A DNA stretch of 64,000 bases from the NCBI RefSeq assembly GCF_029269825.1, contig NZ_JARJHU010000008.1, positions 186,001 to 250,000 of the forward strand, read 5' to 3'. Each line of letters starts with the position of its first letter. Within the stretch, counting starts at the first letter, position 1. Below, piece after piece: positions 44,402 to 52,799 of this stretch. This DNA comes from Pedobacter sp. JY14-1 (GTDB lineage Bacteria; Bacteroidota; Bacteroidia; Sphingobacteriales; Sphingobacteriaceae). The notes under the pieces were generated by a model. That model saw only the letters and a program-made list of their open reading frames with translations, ran no database searches and was not told the origin of the DNA. The position numbers and the translations under genes were made by a program.

Positions 44402-46849
44402 CTATCTTTTACCTATATTAATGATGTCTGCGAAAACGCCGGCAGCGGTAACCTCGGCCCCTGCACCCGGACCTTTGACCACGAGCGGGCGGTCTTTATA
44501 GCGGTTGGTGGTGAAGGAGATGACGTTGTCGCTGCCCGAAAGCGTAAAGAAGGGGTGCCCCTCGCCTACCATCTGCAGGGTAATGGAGACTTTTCCCTGT
44601 TCCATTTTCCCGATATAGCGCAATACCTTTCCATCCTTTGCGGCGGTATTTTTCAGGTCTTCAAAATAGGCGGCATTGTTTTCCAGTTCCCGGTAGAAGT
44701 CATCTACGCTTTCGGCGGCCATGCAAGCAGCAGGCAGCATGTTTTGAAGTTCGATATCATTTTCTTCCAGCGGGTACCCCGCATCGCGTGCCAGGATGAG
44801 CATTTTACGCATAAAATCCCTGCCGTTGAGGTCATCGCGGGGATCGGGTTCGGTATAGCCCATTTCCTGGGCCTGCTTCACCACTTCATGAAAACGCTTG
44901 TCGTCTTTGAAGTTGTTGAAGATAAAGGAAATGGTACCGGAAAGGATGGCTTCGATCTTCCTGATCTTGTCTCCGCTGAGCATCAGGTCTTTGAGCGTGC
45001 GGATGATGGGAAGGCCGGCACCGACATTGGTTTCATAAAGGAAATCTACGCCATAGCTGCGGGCAGCCTGTTTGAATGCAGCATATTGCTCATAATCGGA
45101 AGAGTTGCCCAGCTTGTTACAGGTAACCACTGAGATGCTGGATTGCAGGATATCCAGGTAATATTCTACCGGGTTATGGCTTGCGGTATTGTCTACGAAG
45201 ACACAGTTGGGCAGGTTGAGCGTCTTCATCTTTTTAATGAAGTCTGGCAGGCTGGCCTTGATGTCCTGGCTTTCCAGCGCTTCCTGCCAGTTATTCAGGT
45301 CGATGCCTTCGGGATCGATATGCATTTTCCGGGTATTGCTGATGCCGACAACCTTTACCTGCAGATCGTTGTTTTCTGCCAGGAAAGGGGTTTGCTCCAG
45401 CAACTGGCTGAACAGGGTCTTGCCGATGTTCCCGGTGCCCAGGCAGAAGATATGCAGGGTCTTTTTCAGGTCTTCATAGAAGGCATCGTGAACGGCGTTT
45501 ACAGCCTTGGACAGATCTGCCCTGGAGATGATGACCGAGATATTGTATTCAGAGGAACCCTGCGCGATGGCACGGACATTGACCCCGTTGCGTCCCAGCG
45601 CGCTGAACAGCTTCCCTGCTATGCCCGGTGTACGTTTCATATTTTCCCCGACAATGGCCAGTACAGAAAGTCCGTTCTCTACTTCGGGATATTCCAGCTT
45701 TTTGGCCTGCAGTTCAAGCTCAAATTCCTTATTGATGAGCGAAAGGGCCTTCAGCGAGTCGGAAGGCTTTACGGCAAAGGTGATGCTGTGTTCTGATGAG
45801 GACTGGGTAATGAGCACAACGTTGACCTGTTCCCTGGAAAGCATGGAAAACAGCCGCCCGCTGAAACCTGCCTTGCCGACCATGCCGCTGCCCGACAGAT
45901 TGAGGACACTGATCTCATCGATAGAAGAGATCCCCTTGATCGGGAGATTTGAAGGACTGGTATTGTGCCGGATACAGGAACCCGGGAAATCAAGGTGAAA
46001 GGTGTTCCTGATGACGATGGGTATCTTCTTCAGAAATGCCGGGATCATGGTAGGCGGATAAATGACCTTTGCCCCGAAATAAGACAGCTCCATGGCTTCT
46101 GTATAGCTCAGTTCGGGAAGGGAGAATGCCTTTTTGACGATTCTCGGATCGGCAGTAAGCATTCCGTCAACGTCTGTCCAGATCTGTATCTCGCCGGCAT
46201 TGAGTGCTGCACCCCAGATGGCGGCAGTATAGTCGCTTCCTCCCCTGCCCAGCGTGGTGGTCCGTCCCTCGTCATTACTGGCAATAAAGCCGGTGACGAA
46301 CAACAGCTGGCCTTCGTGTGCTTCATAGAAATCGCGGATGAGCATTTCGGTAAGGTTGCTGTTGACTTTGGCCTGTCCGAAATTGTTATCGGTCTTGATG
46401 AGCTGGGCACCGTCTACAAAAAGGGCATCGGCAAATTGCTGGCGGGCGATGTGGCTGACCATAAAGGTAGAGCAGCGCTCGCCATAGCTCAGGATAAGGT
46501 CCCTGGTCTGCGGACTCAGCTCGCGGAGGTTATAAACGGACTGCAGAATGTCTTCAAGCTCATTAAAATAGATCTTCAGCCGGGTAAGTACCGGATTTTG
46601 CGCGCCGGCCGGCAGTAAAGTGCGGATGACACTGAAATGCCTTTCTTCGACCTCCTTCAGCCGGACGCTGTAATCCTGCAGGTTACGCGCCTGCTCGGCC
46701 ATTTCCAGCAGGATATTGGTGACGCCACCCATGGCAGAAAGGACAACGACGGGGTTTTCCCTTTCCCGCTCTGACCTGAGGATCCGGATAAGGGTGCTGA
46801 TGCTTTCCGCCGATCCTACTGATGTGCCCCCGAATTTTAGTATGTTCAT
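44402..46849 (-). CDS. thrA: Bifunctional aspartokinase / homoserine dehydrogenase
   Basis: Catalyses the first and third steps from aspartate to threonine and methionine. The 815-residue protein begins with the aspartokinase motif MNILKFGGTSVGS and has TLGRGGSDYTAA. Two ACT regulatory modules follow (about 310-450, with MVGKAGFSGRLFSML and MKRTPGIAGKLFSALGRNGV). The homoserine dehydrogenase part begins FCLGTGNIGKTLFSQLL at about 465 and keeps NKLGNSSDYEQY and YTEPDPRDDLNGRDFMRKM. Feedback by threonine is expected through the ACT modules, and transcription is controlled by the leader at 46861-47001. Confidence 0.97.
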   Translation of the reverse strand: MNILKFGGTSVGSAESISTLIRILRSERERENPVVVLSAMGGVTNILLEMAEQARNLQDYSVRLKEVEERHFSVIRTLLPAGAQNPVLTRLKIYFNELEDILQSVYNLRELSPQTRDLILSYGERCSTFMVSHIARQQFADALFVDGAQLIKTDNNFGQAKVNSNLTEMLIRDFYEAHEGQLLFVTGFIASNDEGRTTTLGRGGSDYTAAIWGAALNAGEIQIWTDVDGMLTADPRIVKKAFSLPELSYTEAMELSYFGAKVIYPPTMIPAFLKKIPIVIRNTFHLDFPGSCIRHNTSPSNLPIKGISSIDEISVLNLSGSGMVGKAGFSGRLFSMLSREQVNVVLITQSSSEHSITFAVKPSDSLKALSLINKEFELELQAKKLEYPEVENGLSVLAIVGENMKRTPGIAGKLFSALGRNGVNVRAIAQGSSEYNISVIISRADLSKAVNAVHDAFYEDLKKTLHIFCLGTGNIGKTLFSQLLEQTPFLAENNDLQVKVVGISNTRKMHIDPEGIDLNNWQEALESQDIKASLPDFIKKMKTLNLPNCVFVDNTASHNPVEYYLDILQSSISVVTCNKLGNSSDYEQYAAFKQAARSYGVDFLYETNVGAGLPIIRTLKDLMLSGDKIRKIEAILSGTISFIFNNFKDDKRFHEVVKQAQEMGYTEPDPRDDLNGRDFMRKMLILARDAGYPLEENDIELQNMLPAACMAAESVDDFYRELENNAAYFEDLKNTAAKDGKVLRYIGKMEQGKVSITLQMVGEGHPFFTLSGSDNVISFTTNRYKDRPLVVKGPGAGAEVTAAGVFADIINIGKR

Positions 46850-46860
46850 AGTCTGTGGTT

Positions 46861-46899
46861 AAAAAAAAAGCACCTTCCCGTTTTGGAGGAAGGTGCTTT
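46861..46899 (-). terminator. Threonine attenuator terminator (segments 3:4)
   Basis: On the minus strand AGCACCTTCC (46897-46888) pairs perfectly with GGAAGGTGCT (46878-46869) and is followed by nine T. It ends 11 bases before the thrA start codon, inside the leader transcript, so it must act as an intrinsic attenuator. Confidence 0.93.
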
Positions 46900-46947
46900 C
46901 ATGGTTCTTTATCTTTTTTCAGTTATGCCATTAGCTTACCTTCCTCC
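46885..46947 (-). promoter_or_regulatory. Antiterminator pairing of the threonine attenuator (segments 2:3)
   Basis: GGAGGAAGGT at the end of the leader frame (46947-46938) is perfectly complementary over 10 bases to ACCTTCCTCC in the 5' arm of the terminator (46894-46885). Just upstream CCACCGG can pair with CCGGAGG (one A-A mismatch), giving the protective 1:2 hairpin. The three pairings exclude each other, as in the classical trp/thr attenuators. Confidence 0.88.
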
Positions 46948-47001
46948 GGACTTGCCGGTGGTTGTGGTGGTGGTAATGGTAATAAGTGATGGGTTATACA
47001 T
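46936..47001 (-). CDS. thrL: Threonine operon leader peptide
   Basis: A 21-codon frame from ATG 47001 to TAA 46938-46936. It contains ITITTTTTTG, with seven Thr codons (six ACC, one ACA) and two Ile codons. This resembles E. coli ThrL, whose peptide has runs of Thr and Ile. A ribosome stalled at the Thr codons would cover segment 1 of the RNA and let the antiterminator form; a ribosome reaching the stop covers segment 2 and lets the terminator form. It sits 86 bases ahead of thrA, between the operon promoter and the terminator. Confidence 0.92.
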   Translation of the reverse strand: MYNPSLITITTTTTTGKSGGR

Positions 47002-47030
47002 TGTATTTTGTACACGATCTGTGTGCGGTT

Positions 47031-47062
47031 CAAAGTAAAGCTATAATTTTTGTTTTCACAAA
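47031..47062 (-). promoter_or_regulatory. Threonine operon promoter
   Basis: On the minus strand -33 TTTG (47062-47059), a 20-base spacer and -7 TTACTTTG (47038-47031), one mismatch from consensus. The leader peptide starts 29 bases downstream. Confidence 0.65.
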
Positions 47063-47096
47063 TATTTTTCGCTATTTCTTACCTTTACCCAAATAT

Positions 47097-48017
47097 ATGC
47101 AAGGATTAGTTATCAAATCGACAGGCAGCTGGTACCAGGTGCGTACGGAGGAAGGTGTAGATTACGACTGCAGGATAAAGGGCAAGTTCAGGATAAAGGG
47201 CATACAGACGACCAATCCGGTCGCGGTGGGCGATATCGTCGATTTTGAACTGGAACCGAATTCGGATAAAGGTGTAATAGACCGCCTGCGTGACCGGAGG
47301 AACTACATTATCCGGAAGTCGATCAACTTATCCAAACAGGCACAGATCATTGCGGCAAACATGGACCAGGCCTTCCTGGTGGTCACGCTGGCCTCACCCC
47401 GCACTTCACTGGGCTTTATCGACCGGTTCCTGGCCACGGCAGAAGCTTATGACATTCCGGCGGTGCTTGTTTTTAACAAGCTCGACCTGTTCAGCGAGGA
47501 AGGGCTGGAAATACTGGCGGAGTACCAGGAGATCTACGAACACATCGGTTACCCCTGTTATTCTGTTTCTGCACTGAATGGTGCAAATGTACAGCTGATC
47601 GCTGAACTGCTTAAAGACAAGGTAACGCTGTTTTCAGGGCATTCGGGGGTGGGGAAATCGAGCCTGATCAATGCGCTGATGCCGGGAATGGACCTGAAAA
47701 CCGGCCATGTTTCTGAAGCGACGGACAAGGGGCAGCACACGACAACTTTTGCAGAGATGCACGAACTGCCTTTCGGGGGCTACCTGATCGATACGCCGGG
47801 CATACGGGAGCTTGGAGTCTTCGACATTGGTAAGGATGAGCTGGGGCATTATTTCCGGGAAATCAGGGAGCGCATGGGCGACTGCAGGTTTAACAATTGC
47901 AGGCACATTAACGAGCCGGGCTGTGCGGTGCTGGAAGCAGTGGAAGAAGGGGAAATTGCGCCAAGCCGGTATGAAAGTTATGTGAGCATTTATTATGGTC
48001 ACGATACCAGGGCATAA
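47097..48017 (+). CDS. rsgA: Ribosome small-subunit-dependent GTPase RsgA
   Basis: RsgA is a late-stage 30S assembly GTPase. The 306-residue protein has an N-terminal OB fold (MQGLVIKSTGSWYQVR), circularly permuted GTPase motifs in the order NKLD, GHSGVGKSSLINAL, DTPGIREL, and a C-terminal zinc knuckle (CRFNNCRHINEPGC). I start it at ATG 47097; the in-frame ATG at 46986 lies inside the divergent thr leader region and adds 37 odd residues. A -7-like TACCTTTA (47080-47087) lies just ahead. Leads the rsgA-dtd-mazG unit. Confidence 0.96.
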   Translation: MQGLVIKSTGSWYQVRTEEGVDYDCRIKGKFRIKGIQTTNPVAVGDIVDFELEPNSDKGVIDRLRDRRNYIIRKSINLSKQAQIIAANMDQAFLVVTLASPRTSLGFIDRFLATAEAYDIPAVLVFNKLDLFSEEGLEILAEYQEIYEHIGYPCYSVSALNGANVQLIAELLKDKVTLFSGHSGVGKSSLINALMPGMDLKTGHVSEATDKGQHTTTFAEMHELPFGGYLIDTPGIRELGVFDIGKDELGHYFREIRERMGDCRFNNCRHINEPGCAVLEAVEEGEIAPSRYESYVSIYYGHDTRA

Positions 48018-48029
48018 TCACCGTAAAAC

Positions 48030-48482
48030 ATGAGAGCAGTCATACAAAGGGTTTCAGGAGCAAGTTGCCGCGTAGCAGATGAAGTAACAGGCGAAATAGG
48101 GCTGGGCTTCATGGTACTGCTGGGCATTGAAGACGCGGATACGGAAGAGGATATGGAATGGCTCGCCGGGAAAATCTTCTCCATGCGGGTGTTTGCTGAT
48201 GAGCAGGGCATGATGAATAAGGCGCTTGCCGATATTGGTGGCGATATTTTACTGATCAGCCAGTTTACCTTATTTGCCTCGACAAAAAAAGGCAACAGGC
48301 CGGGTTTTACCCGTGCAGCGAGGCCGGAAAAGGCGATACCCCTGTATGAGGCGATGAAGGAAAGGTTGACTGCCTTGCTGGGCCGCAAGGTGGAGGCGGG
48401 CATTTTCGGCGCCGACATGAAGCTATCGCTGATCAATGACGGCCCGGTAACGATTTTAATAGACACAAAGAACAGGGAATAA
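48030..48482 (+). CDS. dtd: D-aminoacyl-tRNA deacylase
   Basis: Removes D-amino acids (and glycine wrongly placed on tRNA-Ala) from tRNA. The 150-residue protein has the family motifs MRAVIQRVSGASC, LLISQFTLFA and KKGNRPGFTRAARPE, with FGADMKLSLINDGPVTILID at the end. The cross-subunit Gly-Pro motif is present as NDGPVT; the SQFTL active-site motif is intact. It starts 12 bases after rsgA. Confidence 0.96.
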   Translation: MRAVIQRVSGASCRVADEVTGEIGLGFMVLLGIEDADTEEDMEWLAGKIFSMRVFADEQGMMNKALADIGGDILLISQFTLFASTKKGNRPGFTRAARPEKAIPLYEAMKERLTALLGRKVEAGIFGADMKLSLINDGPVTILIDTKNRE

Positions 48483-48489
48483 AAGTACT

Positions 48490-48816
48490 ATGACGATTAA
48501 GGAAGCACAGGAAACGGTAGACAACTGGATCAAGACCACCGGGATACGTTATTTCAATGAACTGACGAATACGGCGATCCTGATGGAGGAAGTAGGCGAG
48601 GTGGCACGCATCATGGCGCGAAGATACGGTGAACAGTCGTTTAAGAAGAGTGACGAGGCGGTTGACCTTGGAGATGAAATGGCCGATGTGTTCTTTGTTC
48701 TGGTATGCCTGGCCAACCAGACAGGGATCGACCTGACGGAGGCACTGCAAAAGAACCTGGAGAAAAAGAACATCAGGGATGCCGAGCGGCACCGGAATAA
48801 CGAGAAACTGAAATAA
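48490..48816 (+). CDS. MazG-like nucleotide pyrophosphohydrolase
   Basis: A 108-residue all-helical protein with the MazG metal-binding pattern: EEVGEVARI in helix 2 and DEMADVFFVLVCLAN in helix 3. Such enzymes cleave nucleoside triphosphates to monophosphates and may clear damaged nucleotides or lower (p)ppGpp. The true substrate is not known. Only 7 bases after dtd; the unit ends at a strong terminator. Confidence 0.92.
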   Translation: MTIKEAQETVDNWIKTTGIRYFNELTNTAILMEEVGEVARIMARRYGEQSFKKSDEAVDLGDEMADVFFVLVCLANQTGIDLTEALQKNLEKKNIRDAERHRNNEKLK

Positions 48817-48828
48817 GCGTTTAAACAG

Positions 48829-48853
48829 AAAAGGGCAGTTGAACTGCCCTTTT
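48829..48853. terminator. Bidirectional terminator between mazG and the HIT gene
   Basis: AAAAGGGCAGTT and AACTGCCCTTTT form a perfect 12-bp stem around one base, with T-runs on both strands. It serves the convergent rsgA-dtd-mazG and greA-HIT units. Confidence 0.85.
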
Positions 48854-48869
48854 ATTGTGGATGTAAATG

Positions 48870-49271
48870 TTAACCTCTGGCGAGTACAGCCCTGATCTTT
48901 ACCGCAGCTTCATGAAGCTCTTCATGGCTTGGTTTTAGTTTTTCACGGCTGAAGTTCATGTCGCTGACATTGTTCATGGGAATGAGGTGAATGTGCACAT
49001 GGGGGACTTCAAGACCAATAACGGCAACTCCCACCTTTACACATGGAAATGCCTCTTTTACGCCTTTTGCCACAATTCTGCTGAACAGGTTGAGGCCCAC
49101 ATATTCTTCCTCATCCATATCGAACAGATAATCCGTTTCCTTTTTCGGGATGACCAGTACATGGCCCATCACCAGTGGATTGACATCGAGGAAGGCCAGG
49201 AATTCGGCAGTCTCGGCAACGACATGTGCCGGTATTTCCCCGCTGACGATTTTTGAAAAGATGCTTGCCAT
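48870..49271 (-). CDS. HIT-family nucleotide-binding hydrolase
   Basis: A 133-residue protein with the histidine triad HVHIHLIPM (about residues 92-100) and the HIT start FSKIVSGEIPAHVVAE, LDVNPLVMGHVLVIPKKE. Family members remove adenylyl or guanylyl groups from phosphoramidates or dinucleoside polyphosphates. It follows greA after 23 bases, so it is likely the second gene of that transcript. Confidence 0.94.
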   Translation of the reverse strand: MASIFSKIVSGEIPAHVVAETAEFLAFLDVNPLVMGHVLVIPKKETDYLFDMDEEEYVGLNLFSRIVAKGVKEAFPCVKVGVAVIGLEVPHVHIHLIPMNNVSDMNFSREKLKPSHEELHEAAVKIRAVLARG

Positions 49272-49294
49272 TGTTTTTAATCAGTTAGGTTATT

Positions 49295-49768
49295 TTATCT
49301 GCTGATTTCCAGTATCTCAAATTCAATCTTTCCTGCCGGTACCTGGATCTCGGCCTTATCTCCTACCGACTTACCCAGAAGGCCTTGTGCAATGGGAGAT
49401 TTTACGGAAATTTTGCCGGTCTTCAGGTCGGCTTCCGACTCTGCGACCAGCTGGTAGGTCATGGTAGCACCGTTCTTGACATTTTTGATCTTGACGATAG
49501 AAAGTGCCAGCACCTTGGAAAGGTCGAGTTTGGACTCGTCGATAAGCCTCGCTGTAGCCAGTGTAGCCTCCAGCTTGGCTATTTTGGCCTCATGAAGGCC
49601 TTGTGCTTCTTTAGCTGCGTCATACTCCGCATTTTCTGAAAGATCGCCCTTATCTCTTGCTTCAGCAATGGCATTTGACATTTGCTGCCTTCCTACGGTT
49701 TTTAAATGCTGCAGCTCTTCCTTCAGTTTTTCTAATCCATCCTGGGTATAATAAGTTACCTCTGTCAT
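49295..49768 (-). CDS. greA: Transcription elongation factor GreA
   Basis: GreA rescues backtracked RNA polymerase by promoting transcript cleavage. The 157-residue protein from ATG 49768 (MTEVTYYTQDGLEKLKEELQ) has the N-terminal coiled coil with the acidic tip (EARDKGDLSENAEYDAAKE) and the FKBP-like C-terminal domain (SPIAQGLLGKSVGDKAEIQV). An upstream in-frame start is not supported. Its leader holds a terminator-like hairpin close to the promoter. Confidence 0.97.
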   Translation of the reverse strand: MTEVTYYTQDGLEKLKEELQHLKTVGRQQMSNAIAEARDKGDLSENAEYDAAKEAQGLHEAKIAKLEATLATARLIDESKLDLSKVLALSIVKIKNVKNGATMTYQLVAESEADLKTGKISVKSPIAQGLLGKSVGDKAEIQVPAGKIEFEILEISR

Positions 49769-49795
49769 AGCTAAATTAATTTTAATCGTTACTCT

Positions 49796-49841
49796 AAAAA
49801 ACAAACAAGACTACATCGGAATAAACCCATATAGTCTTGTT
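49796..49841 (-). terminator. Terminator-like hairpin in the greA leader
   Basis: On the minus strand AACAAGACTA (49841-49832) and TAGTCTTGTT (49813-49804) form a perfect 10-bp stem with an 18-base loop, followed by TGTTTTTT. It lies between the greA promoter and start codon, so early termination would release an RNA of about 50 bases. Confidence 0.65.
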
Positions 49842-49850
49842 CAAGTTTAA

Positions 49851-49882
49851 CGAAGATAATCGGGTAATACGATAAAAGCAAA
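49851..49882 (-). promoter_or_regulatory. greA promoter
   Basis: -33 TTTG (49882-49879), exactly 20 bases of spacer, -7 TATCTTCG (49858-49851), one mismatch from consensus. Transcription would start near 49845, just ahead of the leader hairpin. Confidence 0.65.
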
Positions 49883-49943
49883 TTATTGTGAGGAAACAAT
49901 CGGACCGACCCGAAAATAATCGGATGGATTCACTTAGCTTTAC

Positions 49944-51851
49944 ATGATGAACCAGATGATGATGAAAACCGATATTTTACCCAGGCTTGCCATTACGTTC
50001 GCTGTGCTTTCTTTCTGTCTTCCAGGGCTTCGCGCACAGGAACTTTACATGCCCAGAAATATAAAACATGCCTACGAAAATGGCACCCGTTCGGCAGACG
50101 GGAAACCGGGCAAAAACTACTGGCAGAACCACGGAAAATATACGATTGACTTTGAAGTGGATGCGGTGCAGAAAACGGTAAGCGGCAGTGAACGCATTTT
50201 ATACACCAATAACAGCCCGGATACCTTAAGTTCTGTAACTATCCGGTTTGTGAACAACATTCATAAGCCGGAAGCACCACGCGCGGGACAGGTACCAAAA
50301 GATTACCTGAGTGCAGGGCTCAAGATCAGTTCTTTCAGGGCGGCAGGTTCGGTGATTAAGGTAAATACGGAAGATTGGGGAACGGTTGCGAATGTAAAAC
50401 TGGAGCAGCCGTTGCTTCCGGGTTCGAAAACGGAGTTTGAAATTACCTGGTCCTATCCCTTGTCTAAGCTAAGCGGCAGAGAGGGACAGATCAGCAGTAC
50501 GACTTTTTTTGCGGCATACGGATATCCAAGAATATCGGTATACGATGACTACAATGGCTGGGACCAGGTGCCGCATACGGACCGTACCGAGTTTTACAGC
50601 GATTTCAACGATTATGCGGTAACAGTTAAGGCCCCTGCGGGTTATGTGGTATGGGCCACGGGCGACTTGCTGAATCCGGAGGAGGTGTTGCTGCCTGAAA
50701 TTGCGGACCGTTACAAAAAGTCACTGGTTGCAGACGAAGTGCTCCATATTGCCTCGGCTGCCGAAATGAAGGCAGGTAAAGTGGTAAAGCCCGGAAGGAA
50801 TGTATGGAAGTTTAGCGCGACGCACATTTGCGACTTTACCTTCTCCCTGAGCAGTACTTATGTCTGGGATGCGGCGAGCGTAGTGGTAGACAAAGCTACA
50901 GGCCGGAGGGCGGGCATGCAAGCTGCGTACGATGCTGCTGCGAAGGACTTTTCGCACGCCGTGGAATGGGGGCGTGCTGCATTGAAATGGTTTTCTGAAA
51001 ATTGGCCGGGCGTGCCCTACCCCTACAGCACGATGACGGCTTTTCAGGGTTTTGCCGATATGGAATACCCGATGATGATCAACGACAGCAGTACACCTGA
51101 TCTGGAATTCTCACAGTTTGTACTGAACCACGAGATCGCGCATACTTATTTTCCGTTTTATATGGGCACCAACGAAACGCGCTATGCCTTTATGGATGAG
51201 GGCTGGGCGACGACACTCGAATACCTGATCGGGATTGAGCAACTGGGAAAAGAGCGGGCTGCCGAAAACTATAAGAAGTTCAGGATCAGCAAATGGATCT
51301 CTGATCCGTCCGGGGAACAGGACCAGCCGATCATTGCAATGTCGACACAGGTTTCGGGAGCAGGCTACGGCAACAATGCGTATGGCAAACCATCGCTGGC
51401 CTACCTGGCACTGAAGGATATGCTGGGCGATGTGGCGTTTGGCAAGGCCCTGAAAACTTATATGGAACGCTGGAACGGAAAGCATCCGATTCCCTGGGAT
51501 TTCTTTTATGCGATGAACGCGGGCAGCGGTCAGAACCTGAACTGGTTCTGGAATAACTGGTTTTTCAGCAATAACTACATTGACCTGTCTGTAGGGAAAG
51601 TGACCGTTAAAGGCACATCATATACCGTCCAGGTAAACAATACGGGTGGCTTTGCGGCGCCGTTTGACGTAAAGGTCGTTTACGCGGATGGCAGTGTACA
51701 AAACACGCATTTGACTGCTTCGGTATGGAAAAATGCAGACAAACAGATTGCCGTTGAGGTGAAGGCCTCGAAACCTGTCAGCGCCATTGTACTGGACGGC
51801 GGGATTTTTATGGATGCCACTCCCGCGGATAACCGCTGGAAACAACAATAA
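49944..51851 (+). CDS. Secreted M1-family metallopeptidase
   Basis: A 635-residue protein with a signal peptide (ILPRLAITFAVLSFCLPGLRAQ). The gluzincin site HEIAHTYF plus the third zinc ligand Glu in AFMDEGWATTLEY, 18 residues on, is complete. The exopeptidase motif is GFADMEYPMM in place of GAMEN, a variant common in Bacteroidota. A C-terminal beta domain follows (VGKVTVKGTSYTVQVNNTGG). It acts on peptides in the periplasm or outside. Several ATGs lie at the start (49944 to 49962); the exact one is uncertain. Confidence 0.92.
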   Translation: MMNQMMMKTDILPRLAITFAVLSFCLPGLRAQELYMPRNIKHAYENGTRSADGKPGKNYWQNHGKYTIDFEVDAVQKTVSGSERILYTNNSPDTLSSVTIRFVNNIHKPEAPRAGQVPKDYLSAGLKISSFRAAGSVIKVNTEDWGTVANVKLEQPLLPGSKTEFEITWSYPLSKLSGREGQISSTTFFAAYGYPRISVYDDYNGWDQVPHTDRTEFYSDFNDYAVTVKAPAGYVVWATGDLLNPEEVLLPEIADRYKKSLVADEVLHIASAAEMKAGKVVKPGRNVWKFSATHICDFTFSLSSTYVWDAASVVVDKATGRRAGMQAAYDAAAKDFSHAVEWGRAALKWFSENWPGVPYPYSTMTAFQGFADMEYPMMINDSSTPDLEFSQFVLNHEIAHTYFPFYMGTNETRYAFMDEGWATTLEYLIGIEQLGKERAAENYKKFRISKWISDPSGEQDQPIIAMSTQVSGAGYGNNAYGKPSLAYLALKDMLGDVAFGKALKTYMERWNGKHPIPWDFFYAMNAGSGQNLNWFWNNWFFSNNYIDLSVGKVTVKGTSYTVQVNNTGGFAAPFDVKVVYADGSVQNTHLTASVWKNADKQIAVEVKASKPVSAIVLDGGIFMDATPADNRWKQQ

Positions 51852-51869
51852 GCGGAAACCGCAAGTCGC

Positions 51870-52796
51870 TCAGAGCGCTTCCAGCTTTTGGGCAAGGACT
51901 TCGGATATTTTACGGTAGGAATCGAATGTCCAGCCGCCGACATGCGGGCTAAGCAGCACTTTACGGGACCCGATAAGTTCAGGGTACCATTCTTGTTCGC
52001 CCAGCGCCGGAAATTTCTCCGTTTGCAGCACGTCCAGGCCCGCTCCGATTATTTTACCCTTATTAATGGCATTGAGCACGGCCTGCACACTGACAATCTC
52101 CCCGCGCGCGGTATTGATAAAAAAGATAGGTTTGCGGAAATGAAAGAAGTATTCGTCATCCACCATCAGCCGGGTTTCGGGGGTGAGGGGAATATGAAGA
52201 CTAAGCACATCGCTGTGCTTCACGATTTCTTCCATGCTGGCTTCCCTGGCATACTTATCTGAGAATCCGGTCTTGTACTTATCGTAGGCGAGTACGGTGA
52301 CCCCGAATCCGGCGAGTCTTTTCGCAAAGGCCTGCCCCATGTGGCCATAGCCGATGATGCCGACCGTTTTGCCTTTTAATTCATAGCCCCGGTTGCCTTC
52401 CCTGTCCCATATCCCGTTTCGGATCTCCTGGTCTGCCTTGACAAAATTGTTCATCAATGCAAGGAGCATACCCAGGGAGTGCTCGCCGACGGCATCACAG
52501 TTACCTTCAGGTGCGTTGATGAGGGCAATACCCCTTTCCCTGGCAAAGGCCTCGTCGATATTGTCCAGACCTGCGCCTGCCCTGGCTACAAACTTCAGCT
52601 TTTGGGCTTTAAGAATCAGTTCCCTGTCGATAAGGAACTTTGTCCGTACGGCGATCCCGTCATAGTCACCGATAATGTCCAGGGTTTCGGCCCTGGTAAT
52701 GAGTGGCTGGTCATCGACCTGGTAGCCCATTGCGGCTGCATTTTCCTTAAATACAGGGTGAAGATCGTCTACGATGAGTATTTTTCCTTTGGTCAT
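51870..52796 (-). CDS. D-isomer 2-hydroxyacid dehydrogenase (SerA-like)
   Basis: A 308-residue NAD-dependent dehydrogenase. It has ARAGAGLDNIDEAFARERGI, the Rossmann motif KTVGIIGYGHMGQAFAKRL, the catalytic Arg in INTARGEIV, the Glu region GLDVLQTEKFP and the His in LSPHVGGWT. Close to D-3-phosphoglycerate dehydrogenase, but with no ACT domain, and the His box is PHVGGWT rather than PHIGG(S/A)T. Substrate not certain. It starts 3 bases after ksgA and is cotranscribed with it. Confidence 0.92.
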   Translation of the reverse strand: MTKGKILIVDDLHPVFKENAAAMGYQVDDQPLITRAETLDIIGDYDGIAVRTKFLIDRELILKAQKLKFVARAGAGLDNIDEAFARERGIALINAPEGNCDAVGEHSLGMLLALMNNFVKADQEIRNGIWDREGNRGYELKGKTVGIIGYGHMGQAFAKRLAGFGVTVLAYDKYKTGFSDKYAREASMEEIVKHSDVLSLHIPLTPETRLMVDDEYFFHFRKPIFFINTARGEIVSVQAVLNAINKGKIIGAGLDVLQTEKFPALGEQEWYPELIGSRKVLLSPHVGGWTFDSYRKISEVLAQKLEAL

Positions 52797-52799
52797 TTG

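Noticed and set aside
46986..47096. N-terminal extension of RsgA
   Set aside because: It reads through the divergent thr promoter and leader region and adds residues foreign to the family.
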